From the NCBI GenBank assembly GCA_020631735.1, contig CM036209.1, positions 2,827,451-2,891,450 on the forward strand: DNA of 64,000 nucleotides, read 5' to 3'. The translations under genes were made by a program, and so were the position numbers. Positions 1 to 11,351 of this stretch are shown here, piece by piece. The DNA is from Saccharum officinarum. Its lineage: Eukaryota; Streptophyta; Magnoliopsida; Poales; Poaceae. The stretch's first letter is position 1. Each line of letters begins with the position of its first letter. Below the pieces are notes generated by a model. It saw only the letters and a list, made by a program, of their open reading frames with translations. It ran no database searches and was not told the DNA's origin.

Positions 1-3000
1 CGTCTTCTTTCACCGGCGTTTCATGCTCACAGGCAACCAATCTCAGAGTACAGCTGCTCAAATTCTTACACCTGACCTTCAGCTGCTCAAGGCTCCTGGC
101 AAACACCTGCTCCACCCATGTCCGCACAGGCCTCTTCTCATGTGAATCGGATGCCCATGCCGCTGCCGCCACTACTTGCTCCATAGCCACAGCGTCAATC
201 TCCAGCCTGCACCTGGAGCCTAGAGTCTTGCTCATAGTATTGCTAAACTCCTGCAGGATATCCTCACAAAGTTTGCCAAAGTCAAATGGCTTGAAATTGA
301 TTGACTCGTCCACTGATCGTAAGAGGTTGCCCACAGATCCCTCTGGATCACCAGACGAGTTCCCGTGGCTGCTACTGCTGTCGTCATCACCATCCTTGAC
401 TTCGGCCTCGTCGCCTGGGAGGTTCAAGTCGAATGGAACGCTTGATGTTCTATGCAGTCGCTTTGAAGTGCTCGGTGATTCTGCTGTCTTTTCTTGCTCA
501 TCAGAGATCTGGAGCTTCCGCTTACTAAAAGAACTGGAGTACAAAGATGCTTGATTGTTTCTCAAGGAATGCCTTGAGGAAACTACAACTTTGCCTCCAG
601 GGCCTCCACTGATGTTGGCTGTACCCGGCTCAACTATGATCTTCAGTTGATTTCCACGAGCTGCCACAACCTTTTCTTCTGAAAAAACATTGCCCTCTTC
701 CATCCCAAGAGAGGCATCTTGACATCCTTGGATCATTCTTGTAGACAACACCACAATCGAGTCATTAAGGTCAGCCACCCGTCCCCCATGCAAGTCTTTG
801 TACCTGCCAGTCTCCATGGCATGAATCAGGCTCTCCTGAACAAGGCAGTCAGCTTTGTCAACATTGTCAAGGAAGATAACTGATCGCCGCTTCCTTCTCA
901 ACTCTTCAGAGATACAGTCGGTGGCACGCTTTCCTCTGAAATTGGGGTTACCCCAGTCATGGAGGCTTAGGTCCAGATATATCAGATTCTCTGAGCTATC
1001 GTGCATCAGCTCAGCGAGTGCAACACCAACTCTCCGCTTGGCAATGCTATCCGGACCATAAAAACTAAACCATATGTCATTCTTCTTGTTTGCACCACGA
1101 CGCCTCTCCGTTGACCTGCACCGCACAATGGATGCACAAATACCACTCAAGGCTTCCTCCTGCCTCCCAACAGCCTTAAACAGTCGTTCCATGAGTAGCT
1201 TGTAATTGCTCAAATCATAACTTTGTGCTGCGAGGGGTGAAGGCCTCTGCCACTGGCCAAAGGCAGAAGCACCTCCTGAAGCTGCTGAATGCAGAGCACT
1301 AGGTGAAGTTTGATCCCAATTTGAGGAACTCCTGAAGCATGTGTAAGGCTGTGCAGAGAAGTGAGAAGGCTTAAGATTCAGATCATCAACCTTCTTGGGC
1401 ATCAGCTGGATAGACCCTTCAGCATCCTCTACCTGTTTACACAGTGCATTACTTGAATCCTTGGAAGAAGATCCACGAGGGGTGGCCAACACCAAGTCAG
1501 TGGCCACAGGTGCAGCAGATGATGAGGACGCATGATCTTCAGGGTTGTCACAATTTGATGAGTTGCTATGTTGGGATGGCACAGCCCTATCTTGGAGGGG
1601 TTCATCACTCTTTGATTTCCTGACTTGAAGGTTCAATACAAGGTCTGCATTCATTTGGGTGGAAATAGATGGCGCTGAAATACTCTTTGCAGTTGTGTTG
1701 GTATGCGGATAAGACACTGCAGAAGGCCTAATAACCTCCCTTTGAAGTGCAACTGACTGTGAACTTTGGTTTGGATTTGCACATCTTTCCCTGTCAACTC
1801 GAACATCAATTTGATGTGGAAATAACTGGCAAGGATCTCTGTTGATCCTATTGCAACCTTGGTGGATTCGTAGGCAGTACTCATTCCACTTCTTCTTTAG
1901 ATTCAGTATTTTTGTACTCAATACCATCTGATCATCTCTAACCTGCACTGAAGAAAAACTGTACATCTTTTATACCAATCAAATCCAAAAGTATTCATCT
2001 ATCAGCAAGCTGTACAAGTTGCATTCACTATTTAACTTCAAAATTCTAGAAGATAGAAGTAGCCTCACACCTTGAGTGCATCAAACCCATTGTTAGGACC
2101 CATCATGCTGCCATTCTGCAGCATGGAAGGTAGACCTTCTTGGTGAGCTTCAGCTGTAATGCCACTTCCTCTAATGATAGTAACTTCTTGCTCATATCTA
2201 TCGTTGCACTGTTGGCATCGCAGGGCCTGAGGGCAGGAATTTGCTGTGAGGCTATTTGCTTCATAGGTATCGCACATAAAACCTCCAAAAGGAACAAACG
2301 ACTCCATGAAACTGCAAATTACAAGTTTGAACTGTTAGATCCTGCCGATGCTAATGAGCATAACTTGAAAAATCATAAACAGGAGCTATCTGGTGGCTAT
2401 GTCACTTTGTAGCAAACAGCACATGTTACCCTTGTTATTAATTTCTTCCACAAGAGAAAGAAATATTGCACAAGACTCAAACTGTAAGATGTCCAAATTC
2501 AAGCGTATCTGGAGTTTACTAACCAAAATTATCTACTACTAAAATTTGTAGTACTACACTGACTGAGGCCATCAGACGTGTGGAAACACCCATACTACAA
2601 AGGGCAAGCACACAACTCCAGTACTCCATAATCCACACTCCTCCAAAACATTAAACAAGTCAAGAACAGCATCATAAAGTAATCACAGTACTCGTGGTGA
2701 CAAGCAGACAAAAAAGAAACGTTCATCCTTCTTGTGATAGACTAAGCACAGCAAGTCAGCAATCACCGCGCATGGATGCACAATAAATAAAATCTCTACA
2801 ACTAAAAAGAACTGCGTGTTATCATTTTCGTCTCGCTAATGACCCCCGCCCCACGCTAATGTTTCACCACGCCCTCTTCGTCAGTCGTTTCACCACCAAA
2901 AAAACAAAAAAACAAAAAAAAACTGCGAAAAAAAGATCCCCAGCCGGAAAAAAAAACTCCAAAAATCCTCTCCATCCCCACGCGGCCACGACTCCCACGC

Positions 3001-6000
3001 GCTGCCGCCTCCTCTCCCTCCCTGCCGCGAAGCCACTCGTCGCACATGCGCCGTCGACCTCGCCGTTCACGCCCGTGCCATCATCCTCGCCCCTACCCCG
3101 CCGAGGACGACGCCGCCCGCCCCGGTCCCGTCAAACCGCCGCCACAGACCGCCCCGCCCCTATTGCCGAGGCATCCGCTGTCGACCTAACCCCTGCCCCT
3201 GCAACGCCCTGTCTGCGGAGGCATCAGGTGCTCCCACCGACGGCTGCTGCGTCGATCTGCTCGAGTGCCTAACCTCCGCCTGCCGCCGCCGAGGCATCCG
3301 GTGCTCCCACCGGCGGCGGCTGCTGCGTTGATCTCCTTGAGTGCCCAACCTCCGCCTGCCGCCACCGAGGGAGAGACTGCCTCGTCCAGATTAGTGTGTA
3401 CTCTGAACTTCAGACTAAATTCACAGCCACTCAGACAGATGTGCTTACCTTCACCTAGCAGTCCCTGTTCAGCTGCTATTGTGCATCACAACATGTTTGC
3501 TGTTGTCATGATTATGCTGGTTGTTGATTAACTCGGAAGCTTTTTTGTAACTAACCTGCGCTGGAGTCTACACTTCCTATATAGCAGCCAGTCTCATCTG
3601 GTAATAACTTGATGTCTATATCATTGCTCACACTTGCTTGCATTTCTCCTGTTATTAGTTTGGCAATTATTCTTGTCTATCAAAGCTGAATAGTGTGTGT
3701 CTTTTTTTAAGTGTGTGCAAACTGAATGTAGGATATCAGAGTGATTATTGCAAATATTAGTACAAGAACCATTGCACAGGAAGTGCATCCCTTGGGAACA
3801 CATAATCTACTGTCTGAATACATGTTTGAATGGGTGTATCTACATCTCTTTTTTCCTTTGAAATGCTTGTTTGAATGGGTGTATCTGCATCTGTGAGAAA
3901 GTTAGTGTCCTGAGACTTCAGGTTAAGGAACCAAGGTTTTTTATCACCATAGAGGAATAAATTTGCCATCTGAAAAACTATTGTTGCCAACCAGGCAAAA
4001 TATTGTTTGTATCTAGGCAAATAATGTATAGTGTTCAGTTTAACAAAAAAAAATACTAGGCATGCTTGTATAGTTTTCAGTTTGGGAAATTTACTGTTTT
4101 CAGTCAAGGAAAATGCATATCCTGATGCAAGACATTTTTAAAAGTATAAATCTTTGAAACATCAAACTGAATTATAAAAGCCTGCTACATATAACTAAAT
4201 GGCCAAACTGCAGATTATCTGATGGCTAAACTGAACAATTGTTTGATGGCAAAACTGAAGAATTGTTTAATAAACTAAACATGTTAATACGTAAAACTAT
4301 ACTGAGACTGAAACTATAAATGACTAAAGCAGTTGCAAGTCAAAGATCTCCTGGCTGCTGCCTGCTGAAGGCGGCCGCTGGCCCTGGCCGCTAGCCCTTA
4401 GAATCTGGTTTCATAATTTTGACTATTTCTTTTGCCTACATCTTCATTCAGTACTACGCAATTAGCATTAAGAAACAATAATCCACTTATGGTGCTTCTT
4501 TAGCATGAGCAGATATGCATCAGTTTGAATTTTTTCGGAAAGTATGGTGCTTCTTTAGCCTGGGCAAATAAGCTACTGAAAAGTATGTCAGAAACCGTAA
4601 ACCATACTTTTCGGACGATGAATAGCACACACTGAATTTTTTCAATAGCTTTGATCTGGAAAATTCATCTAACATATAGTATCTCCTAAGTTAACAGCCA
4701 ATAGAAGAGTGGATTGAAGATTTGGAGCAACTCATATTCCAACAACCTACCACATATCCAGGGTACGAACCAATCTGAAATGAACAACTCCCGAGCCTTA
4801 ACCCACTGACAATATTCAGAGTACTATTGCAATTATCTAGGGCAGTAGGGGGTCCAAATTATCTGTTGCCTGTGGAGCTTAAACGGAAGCTCCTGTTCTA
4901 GGGATTATAACCGATGATTCTATGTATGGGACTATAACTGATGATTCTACGTATTCCCGTAGCAGCGCACGGGCACTCAACTAGTAGTAAAATAAAAGAA
5001 ATAAACAAGTGATCTGGCGATGGATAGAAAAGGAGTACCTTGTAGTAGCAGGCATGGACAAGGCAGCGACCGTGGTGGCTGGAGCTTGAGGAGGCACGAG
5101 TCCGGGTGCAGGGCCGGCGTCGCGCACGGCGGTGATTGGCAGCAGCTGGAGTTCCCAGTCCTTGTCGACGAGCGGGAACTTGGAAAGGAAGGCGAGGTAG
5201 GTCTCGTAGGTGGGCGACCAGCCCATGACCCAGACCGTCTGGCGGCTGGCGGCTCTGCGCGTCTCGAGCAGGCGCGTGACCTCCGCCACCACCCGGCGAG
5301 CCGCGTCCTGCAGGTCGGCCTCGTCGGGCACCAGGTCCTTGAGGTCACCGATGCTGAAGATGAGGCCAGAACCGGGCGTCGTCGGTGCCGCCGCCGCGAC
5401 GGCGAGGAGGTCCGTTTGATGACTGACGGGGAGGATGCGGTACGGCGACGCGTTGGCGAAGTCTGCGGCGGCGGACGCGGCCCCGACGCCGACGAGCATG
5501 GGGTTGCGTCCGCGGGCGAGGATGTCGGTGATGCGGCGGCAGTTGTCCTCCACCCGGGGCGGCCCCCGCGGGCGAGGGGACGTCGGCGTCGTCGGCGGCC
5601 GCGAAGCTGCAGAGGAAGAGCGGCGGCGGGCGCGCGCGCGTGGGGAGGCCGCGGGCGAGCAGCGGGACGGGCGGCGCGGGGCGGAGGATGGCGACCTTGA
5701 TCTCGTTGCTGCGGAAGCCGGCGTCGTTGAAGACGCGGCTGACGAGCGGGTCGTCGAGGATGGCGAGGACGAGGTGGGAGAGGTCGACCTTGACGGCGTT
5801 GGGGGAGGTGGATGGCTGGTGGTTGTAGAAGTGGAACGTGTCCGGGTTGCGGCGCTGGTTGGCCTGGGAGCGCTTGATGGCGGCCATGAGGGAGTTGGCG
5901 ACGGGGGGCTCGTGCTGGTCATTGCTGCTGCTGCTGCTGCTGGTGGTGGGGGAGGAGGGGAGGCGGTCGAGGGAGACGGCGAAGCAGAGGTCGAGCGCCT

Positions 6001-6214
6001 TGAGCTGGAGGCGCGGGGAGTAGGCGGCGCTGCGGGCGCGGGCGAGCGCGTCGCGGAGCAGCGGCGCGGCGGTGGGGGACAGGAGCGAGGCGATGAGGTG
6101 GAGCGAGGTGGTCTGCGCGTGCGCCCGGCGGCGCGCGGAGGCGACGGCGGCGTCGAGCGCCGTGACGGCGGCCGGGGCGAGGCACTGCCGCGCGGCGGGC
6201 ACCGGCGTCGGCAT
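1..6214 (-). CDS. D53: D53-type strigolactone-signalling repressor (SMXL family), C-terminus cut by window
   Basis: Nuclear Clp-N/P-loop protein that represses strigolactone responses with TOPLESS and is degraded after D14-D3 recognition (known of the family). The start [14 protein letters not shown] matches grass D53. Exons read on the minus strand: 6214-5039, 2311-2071 and 1942-1. Introns are 5038-2312 and 2070-1943, all GT-AG, and the joins continue family sequence ([24 protein letters not shown]). Double Clp-N repeat lies at about residues 1-180, the degradation motif FRGK near 806-810 (926-940), and the EAR motif FDLNL near 975 (419-433). About 1120 codons are visible against about 1131 in rice D53, so perhaps 16-20 C-terminal residues lie beyond base 1. 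Odd points: one frameshift in exon 1 between about 5552 and 5578, and R replaces T in RGKT. Intron 1 holds a Helitron. Orthologue versus the close grass paralogue D53-like cannot be decided here. Confidence 0.93.
419..433 (-). other. EAR motif of D53 (FDLNL)
   Basis: Translated on the minus strand this stretch reads FDLNL followed by PGDEAE. It is the LxLxL-type EAR motif through which D53/SMXL proteins recruit TOPLESS co-repressors (known of the family). It is intact. Confidence 0.85.
926..940 (-). other. D53 degron position, reads FRGKR instead of FRGKT
   Basis: Minus-strand codons TTC AGA GGA AAG CGT give FRGKR, followed by ATDCI. In rice D53 the same place is FRGKTGIDCI, and loss of GKTGI causes the dominant strigolactone-insensitive d53 phenotype (from memory of the literature). 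The ACG/ACT to CGT change needs more than one base. Confidence 0.75.
2793..4984 (+). mobile_element. Non-autonomous Helitron in D53 intron 1
   Basis: The 5' end reads TCTCTACAACTAAAAAG directly after A2792. The 3' end reads CTAG directly before T4985, the expected A|T insertion site. Eleven bases before the end is a hairpin, CCCGT-a-GC-agc-GC-ACGGG (4956-4973), the standard Helitron 3' structure. The 2192-bp interior has no Rep/helicase, so it would depend on another element. A GC-rich, gene-like stretch (about 2850-3500) with a short tandem duplication may be captured host sequence, but its source is not recognised. It lies antisense to D53 and makes up most of intron 1. Confidence 0.82.
3218..3366 (+). 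repeat. Tandem duplication (units of about 73 and 76 bp) inside the Helitron
   Basis: Unit 1 is 3218-3290 and unit 2 is 3291-3366. Both start GAGGCATC and run through GGTGCTCCCACCG and CCTCCGCCTGCCGCC. A weaker third start (GAGGCATCCGCTG) is at 3168. The repeat lies in the GC-rich gene-like part of the Helitron. Confidence 0.7.
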
Positions 6215-6408
6215 GGGCGGATTGGATTGGGATTAGATTTGACTGGGCATGGGGGCCAAGTGTAAAAACGCGAGGAGTGAAACGGGAATTGACGGCAAAG
6301 GCAGAGAGCAGCTGCGCAAAAAGGTGGAGGCTGCCCTGCCGCTCGAGTTCCAGGGAGGGAATGGATGGCCGAATGGGAATGGGAAAGCGGGTGTTGCTGC
6401 TGTACTCT

Positions 6409-6417
6409 ATTTTATAT
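6409..6417 (-). promoter_or_regulatory. Candidate TATA box of D53
   Basis: The minus strand reads ATATAAAAT about 195-200 bases upstream of the D53 start codon. Transcription would begin near 6380 and leave a leader of about 165 nt. Inferred from sequence and position only. Confidence 0.4.
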
Positions 6418-6525
6418 CTCCACCATTTTCTATTCACCTTTTATTCTTGTTTTTCCAGTGGAGTTTGAGTAGAGAAAGGAAAAAAAAATGCTGCGCGCAG
6501 AAGGCTGCCGCTGCTGATGCTTTTG

Positions 6526-6769
6526 GGGCTGTTTAGTTGCCAAAATTTTTGGCGAAACGCTATTGTAGCAGTTTCGTTATTATTTGGTAAATATTGTCCA
6601 ATCATGGTCTAATTAAGCTTAAAAGATTTGTCCCGTCCGTTTCGTCTAAACTGTGTAATCAGTTTTATTTTTTATCTATATTTAATGTTTCATGCATGTG
6701 TTCAAAGATTCAATGTGACGGGAAATCTGAAAATGTTGGCAAATTTTTTTTTTCACCTAAACGGTGCCC
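6526..6769. mobile_element. Degenerate MITE with GGGCTGTTTAG-type ends
   Basis: The left end GGGCTGTTTAGTTGCC and right end CACCTAAACGGTGCCC are imperfect inverted repeats. The interior (GTCTAATTAAGCTT, CTATATTTAATGTTTCATGCATG) matches the layout of the other GGCCTTGTTTAG elements in this window. It starts just upstream of the D53 TATA candidate. Confidence 0.6.
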
Positions 6770-8108
6770 TGGAGGATGTCGTTGCTGCGGCTGATGTGGG
6801 CCCCACGCGTCACTCTCACGGCACGCACTCTTGGGCCGGGGTGATGCGGCAGTGGGCCCACGCGCCGGGTATTCGTGGGAAATTCGGTGGAGAGCACTGC
6901 ACTGCACTGGGACTGGGGGCATCACATCACCGTCACCTCGCTTTTACCTTTCTTCTTTCTTCCACTGTGACACACTCGTGATCTTCCTGAAAGATCAGCA
7001 CATATATAGATCCTCGCCCAAGTTGCAACACGTACACCGCGCCCAGTTGCTTCAACGGAATCACATGTTTTCCACCCACCGTCTAATTCGGCTTTGGCAC
7101 TTTTGATTACTGTAGTAGTGCTACCGACAGCATGGAGCTAGTGGAGCTAGAAATCGTGGCTTCACCGGCTTCTTTTCTTCTCATTTCATTTTTTACCTTG
7201 AAAGCCGAAATAACTCCAGGCTACATTTCTAAACCGTGCTACTGCAGTTTTTTTTCAATAGGTTGCCAAGGCACCCAAAAGCTATACCAAACCAGGCATT
7301 TAGAGAACATATCAGGCCATGTAGTAGTAAGAGTAACATGGATCATAACTTTACGTGACAAATGTTAGTCTCCAACTATCCAATATCGTTTTGCTACGAC
7401 TCTTACTCAGTTCGCGGAATATTGTACTCCAAGCATGCAATGATATCAGTGCCACACTAATTAATTTAGTTGCATCTATCTACTCTACATGCTTTGTTGC
7501 CGGTAATATATCGCTTTCGTATCTTAATTGAAAGTTGCATAACGATTCTTTTCCTTCGGCGTGAAACTTTTCTGGATACAAGTTGTTATTTCTTTTAGTA
7601 TTGTCATGACTTTGAAAAGTATACCTCTCAACTTTAATAAGATATAGACATATATGTTAGTCTTAGTAAGTACACATGTCTGGTTCTATTATTAATTTCT
7701 TTTGTTGTAAAGATGTGTACTCAAAGATATCAATGTATATAGACAACACTTTATTAAAATATAATTGTATTAACTCCCGTCAATTCAGCGACTACATACG
7801 TCAAAGAACTACATACGTCTTAACTTTCCTTAGCCAAGGACGTCTTGGTGAGTGGACGTAGCAATATGCAGCGTTGTGTGGTGCTTGGTGGGTGTGGTGT
7901 GGGAGCCAGAAGATAGTGAACATGAAAGAGCAAACAAGTAGTGCGCTGGCTGCTGCTGATTGCCGAGTGCTCTGGTCGACTTTTGTCCGAAAGGCGCCCC
8001 GGCCCTTTTCACGGATAAGCATCTTTTTGTCTTTTCCTTGCTCCTCCTCCATTTTATTCCTACCACTTAATAGCATATCGAACAATCTAGAGACAAAGTA
8101 GTATATAT
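6770..8108. other. D53 upstream region, no gene seen
   Basis: I see no conserved coding sequence, TIR pair or structural RNA. The part near 6780-6950 is GC-rich and later parts are AT-rich. All ORFs are short and unremarkable. Confidence 0.5.
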
Positions 8109-8281
8109 AAGTGTATAGACAAAAGTCTCACACAGATTAGCGAACTTTTTTTATAAGTTATAATAGCTAGAGCAAACTAGCTATTATTTTTTATAATCTG
8201 AGTGATTAAATATTTTACAATAGGCTGTAACTAAACTATAAGCTAAGCTATGGATTAGCTAATTAAAGTTTTTTACTATTA

Positions 8282-8432
8282 CCCCCTTCACTCCAAATCA
8301 TAAGTCGTACTGACTTTTTTTAGATACTTAGTTTTTATTATAGTACGTATTTAGACATAGTCTAAATCTAGATGCATAGCAAACTAATGTATCCGAAAAA
8401 TCAAAATAATTTATAATTTAGAATGGAGGGGA
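8282..8432. mobile_element. Stowaway MITE
   Basis: Ends CCCCTTCACTCCAAATCATAAG and CTTATAATTTAGAATGGAGGGG-like sequence are inverted, flanked by TA on both sides (8280-8281 and 8433-8434). This is the Tc1/Mariner Stowaway pattern. Copy B of the surrounding duplication retains only the last 45-50 bases of it. Confidence 0.75.
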
Positions 8433-8655
8433 TAGTAATTTATTTTACTCAATCTAAACAGGGTCGTAGTAGCTAAGCTCAAAACGTATCTTTGTGGACC
8501 CCAACACGATCTAGCACACCAGCATAGAACATATCATCACCTTTGAGACATTGACAGGTACCACTCATCCATCCTTCTGGACAAAACTTATACTATTTGC
8601 ATATTATTGTGTGCAGTACAATTGCTAACCAATCACATCTAAGGCCTTTGTTTAG

Positions 8656-8940
8656 GGCCTTGTTTAGATTCCCGAATCGATACGCCGATTCGGACACTGT
8701 TGATACAGGGTTCTTGTCGGAACACTGTAGCAACTTTTGTTTTTTAGTGTAAAAAATTATCTAAAAATTGATTAATTAGACTCAAAATGTTCGTCTCGTA
8801 AAGTACAACAAAACTGTGCAATTAGTTTATGATTTCATCTATATTTAGTACTCCATGCATTTGCCGATATTTTGATATGATGAGGAATCTCCTTTTTACA
8901 TAGTGGAATTTGGGGGTGAATTTGGGTATCTAAACAAGGC
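8656..8940 (+). mobile_element. GGCCTTGTTTAGAT-type MITE, first of a head-to-head pair
   Basis: Begins GGCCTTGTTTAGATTC and ends ATCTAAACAAGGC. The interior has TTGATTAATTAGAC, ACTGTGCAATTAG and TGATATGATGAGGAATC. Related elements at 38396 and 38830 in this window place the family with PIF/Harbinger-type MITEs. It is absent from the duplicate copy at 9681-10336. Confidence 0.75.
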
Positions 8941-9206
8941 GTAGATATCTAAATTCACCCCAAATTTCACTATGCAAAAAGAAGATTCTCCATCACATCA
9001 AAATGTTGGCACATATATGGAGTACTAAATGTAGATGAAATCATAAACTAATTGCACAGTTTTGTTCTACTTTGCGAGACGAATATTTTAAGCCTAATTA
9101 ATCAATGTTTGGACAATTATTACCAAATAAAAACAAAATTGCTACAGTGTGACGCGATGTTTACTATACAGAATTTGCCCCCAAAGTTTGGTATCTAAAC
9201 CAGGCC
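8941..9206 (-). mobile_element. Second MITE of the pair, inverted relative to the first
   Basis: The sequence from ATATCTAAATTCACCCC through ACTAATTGCACAGTTTTGTT is the reverse complement of the distal part of 8656-8940. It ends GGTATCTAAACCAGGCC. The composite is flanked by CTAAGG on the left and CCTAAGG on the right, a possible target duplication. Confidence 0.75.
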
Positions 9207-9680
9207 TAAGGGGAGATATTCTTCAATTAATCCAAACATGTTGGCCTTGAGGTTTTTCTCCTTTCATCACCTGATACATATGTATGGTCTTTTGTTTCAA
9301 ATAATCATGCATGGAAGAGTCTAAAAAACGACCACTCATGACAGGAATATGTAATGCAAGCATCTCTATTACATACATGTGCTCATCAATAACATCCTTC
9401 GTGCAATATATACGCACAGGGGACGTAGCCCCTTGCCCATTAGATCCTAGCGGCGCTCCGGTGGGGTGCGGGAGCCGAGGACGGAAGAGAAGAGTGAGCA
9501 CAGGAGTGAGGAAAGCAAACTGACTGTCAGATAAGGGCTGAGGTTGACGGCCGCAGGATTAAGGGCCGGAAGGTGAGATTTGAGGGCCGGAATATGGGTC
9601 CTACTGGACCAATGTTTATGATTAAGCCCTCGAAATTTAGTTTCAAAATAATTATTTCAAAGCCTTGCTAGAGTTGCTCT

Positions 9681-10336
9681 AAGTGTATAAACATAGGTCT
9701 CATCTAGATCAACTAATTTTTTATAAGTTGTAATAGCTAAAGCGAACTAGCTAATATTTTTAATAATTTGAGTGGTTAAATAGTTTAAAATAGGCTATAA
9801 CTAAACTATAAGTTGAGCTATTTGGATTAACTAAAGTTTTTTATCTAGAAAAGTCAAAACAACTTATAATTTGGAGTGGAAGGAGTAATAATTTATTTTA
9901 ATCAATCTAAACAGGGTCATATATGGTAGGCTAAGCTCAAAACATATCTCTATGGGCCCCTACACCATCTATCGTAATGTAGCACTAGCATAAACACACA
10001 TCATCACCATTGATAACTACCAATTCATCCATCCATCTGGACGAAGCTTACACCATTTGCTTATTATTGTGTGAAATAGAACTGCTAACCAATCACATCC
10101 AAGGGAACATATTCTTCAATTAATAATCCAAACATGTTGGCCATGAGGTTTTCCTCCTTTCATCTCCTGGTATACATATATGGTTTTCTTTCAAATAGTC
10201 ATTCATGGAAGAGTCTAAAAAAATGAAACGACGACTCATGGATGGAAGGAATATGTAGTGCGCAAGCATCTCTATTATGTATAGTTGTGCTGATCGGTAG
10301 CATCGTCCTTCCTCCCTCCAATATATATGCACAGGG
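9681..10336. repeat. Segmental duplication, copy B
   Basis: Second copy of the 8109-9422 segment without the MITE pair. At the corresponding point it reads CACATCCAAGGGAACATATTC straight through. It keeps only the tail of the Stowaway element, so part of that element was lost after duplication. Confidence 0.8.
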
Positions 10337-10765
10337 AACAGGGACCTACTTTTTAGTCATTATCAGGATGCAAATAGGCAAAAAAAAAAAGATTGGAGTT
10401 GGACATGCACCAGCATCCAGCAGGCAGCACCGTCGACCGATGGATGTTGTGTTGCGTGTCCACGCACCTGGCCAACCACCATGCATTCCAATGCTTTTGT
10501 GCTTGTGCTTGTCAGCTTGTGTGCTTTCCATGGATCCCGGCCGATCCTTCCTTTCATCTCATCAAAATGCATGACACACCATGCATACGAGTTGCTTTCA
10601 CACGTACCATCCTCTCCTCTTCTCTTCTCTTGGTATACATATATACACTTGTTCAAATAATGCTATTCTACAATAATGACTTATTAGCTTGTTGATGCAC
10701 AAAGTTATATTACTGCCACGCAACACGCTTTATTGCCTAATATGTTGTAGTAAGATTAAAGCTAC

Positions 10766-10805
<40 letters not shown>

Positions 10806-11205
10806 GAAAACCATGCGCATGCATTGTAATAACTTCTTTGTTCTTTTGGTGACACACCACAAAAGCACTATGTGTATATCGTGCCCATGCAATTATTACT
10901 TACATACACGTCAACAGAAAGAAGAAGAAAAGATCTGTGCAACTTGACAAATCTATCACGACCAATTCCTTTTAGTCAAAATCGATCGGTCGCATAAAGA
11001 TAAAGACGATGATAGATGGCCTCATAAAAACAAAAACAAAAACTCGGTTGGTGGATCGGAAAGAAAAATGGCCAACTCCCATCAACGTTACACCACAAAC
11101 ATCACGCTCATAGCTTTACAATTCAAAAGCTGTCAAAAGTGACATCTGGGTCCTCACCACCGCATAATTGTAGTGCTTGAAATTATTGTTCTCGCATACT
11201 CTTCT
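10337..11205. other. Intergenic, no gene; one microsatellite
   Basis: I see no coding or transposon ends here apart from the AGAT repeat listed separately. The ORFs are short and have no family features. Confidence 0.5.
10767..10804. repeat. (AGAT)n microsatellite
   Basis: About nine uninterrupted AGAT units. Confidence 0.95.
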
Positions 11206-11219
11206 AAAATAGCATTGGA

Positions 11220-11337
11220 GGGTCCAAACGTTCATGTACAACTTATTGACTTCTTAGGGCGCCGCTAAAGCGTGGTGTATTGAACATTTCTCTACCTTTA
11301 ATATAAAGACATGCAAATCTTTTGCGTGTTCGAGAAA
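11220..11337 (+). mobile_element. Severely 5'-truncated LINE copy
   Basis: A 118-bp insert ends in TGTTCGAGAAA-type sequence plus poly-A and is flanked by the 14-bp direct repeat AAAATAGCATTGGA (11206-11219 and 11338-11351). The poly-A tail, long target duplication and the phrase CTTTAATATAAAGACATGC are typical of grass LINE 3' ends. Confidence 0.7.
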
Positions 11338-11351
11338 AAAATAGCATTGGA

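Larger units (their letters stand above)
8109..9422. repeat. Segmental duplication, copy A (with MITE insertions)
   Basis: From AAGTGTATAGAC to AATATATACGCACAGG this region aligns with 9681-10336. Shared blocks include the ACTAAACTATAAG run, TCTAAACAGGGTC, GCTAACCAATCACATC, CAAACATGTTGGCC and CATGGAAGAGTCTAAAAAA. Copy A also holds a full Stowaway element and a pair of larger MITEs that copy B lacks. Confidence 0.8.

Noticed and set aside
2531..2560. Alternative Helitron 5' end (ATCTACTACTAAAATTTG)
   Set aside because: The site at 2792/2793 gives TCTCTAC, fits the family better and is followed directly by typical Helitron sequence. 2531 remains a weaker option.
5435..6265. Long plus-strand ORF of 276 codons
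   Set aside because: It is the antisense shadow of D53 exon 1. Its Gly/Arg/Glu-rich composition results from GC-rich codons on the other strand, and it matches no family.
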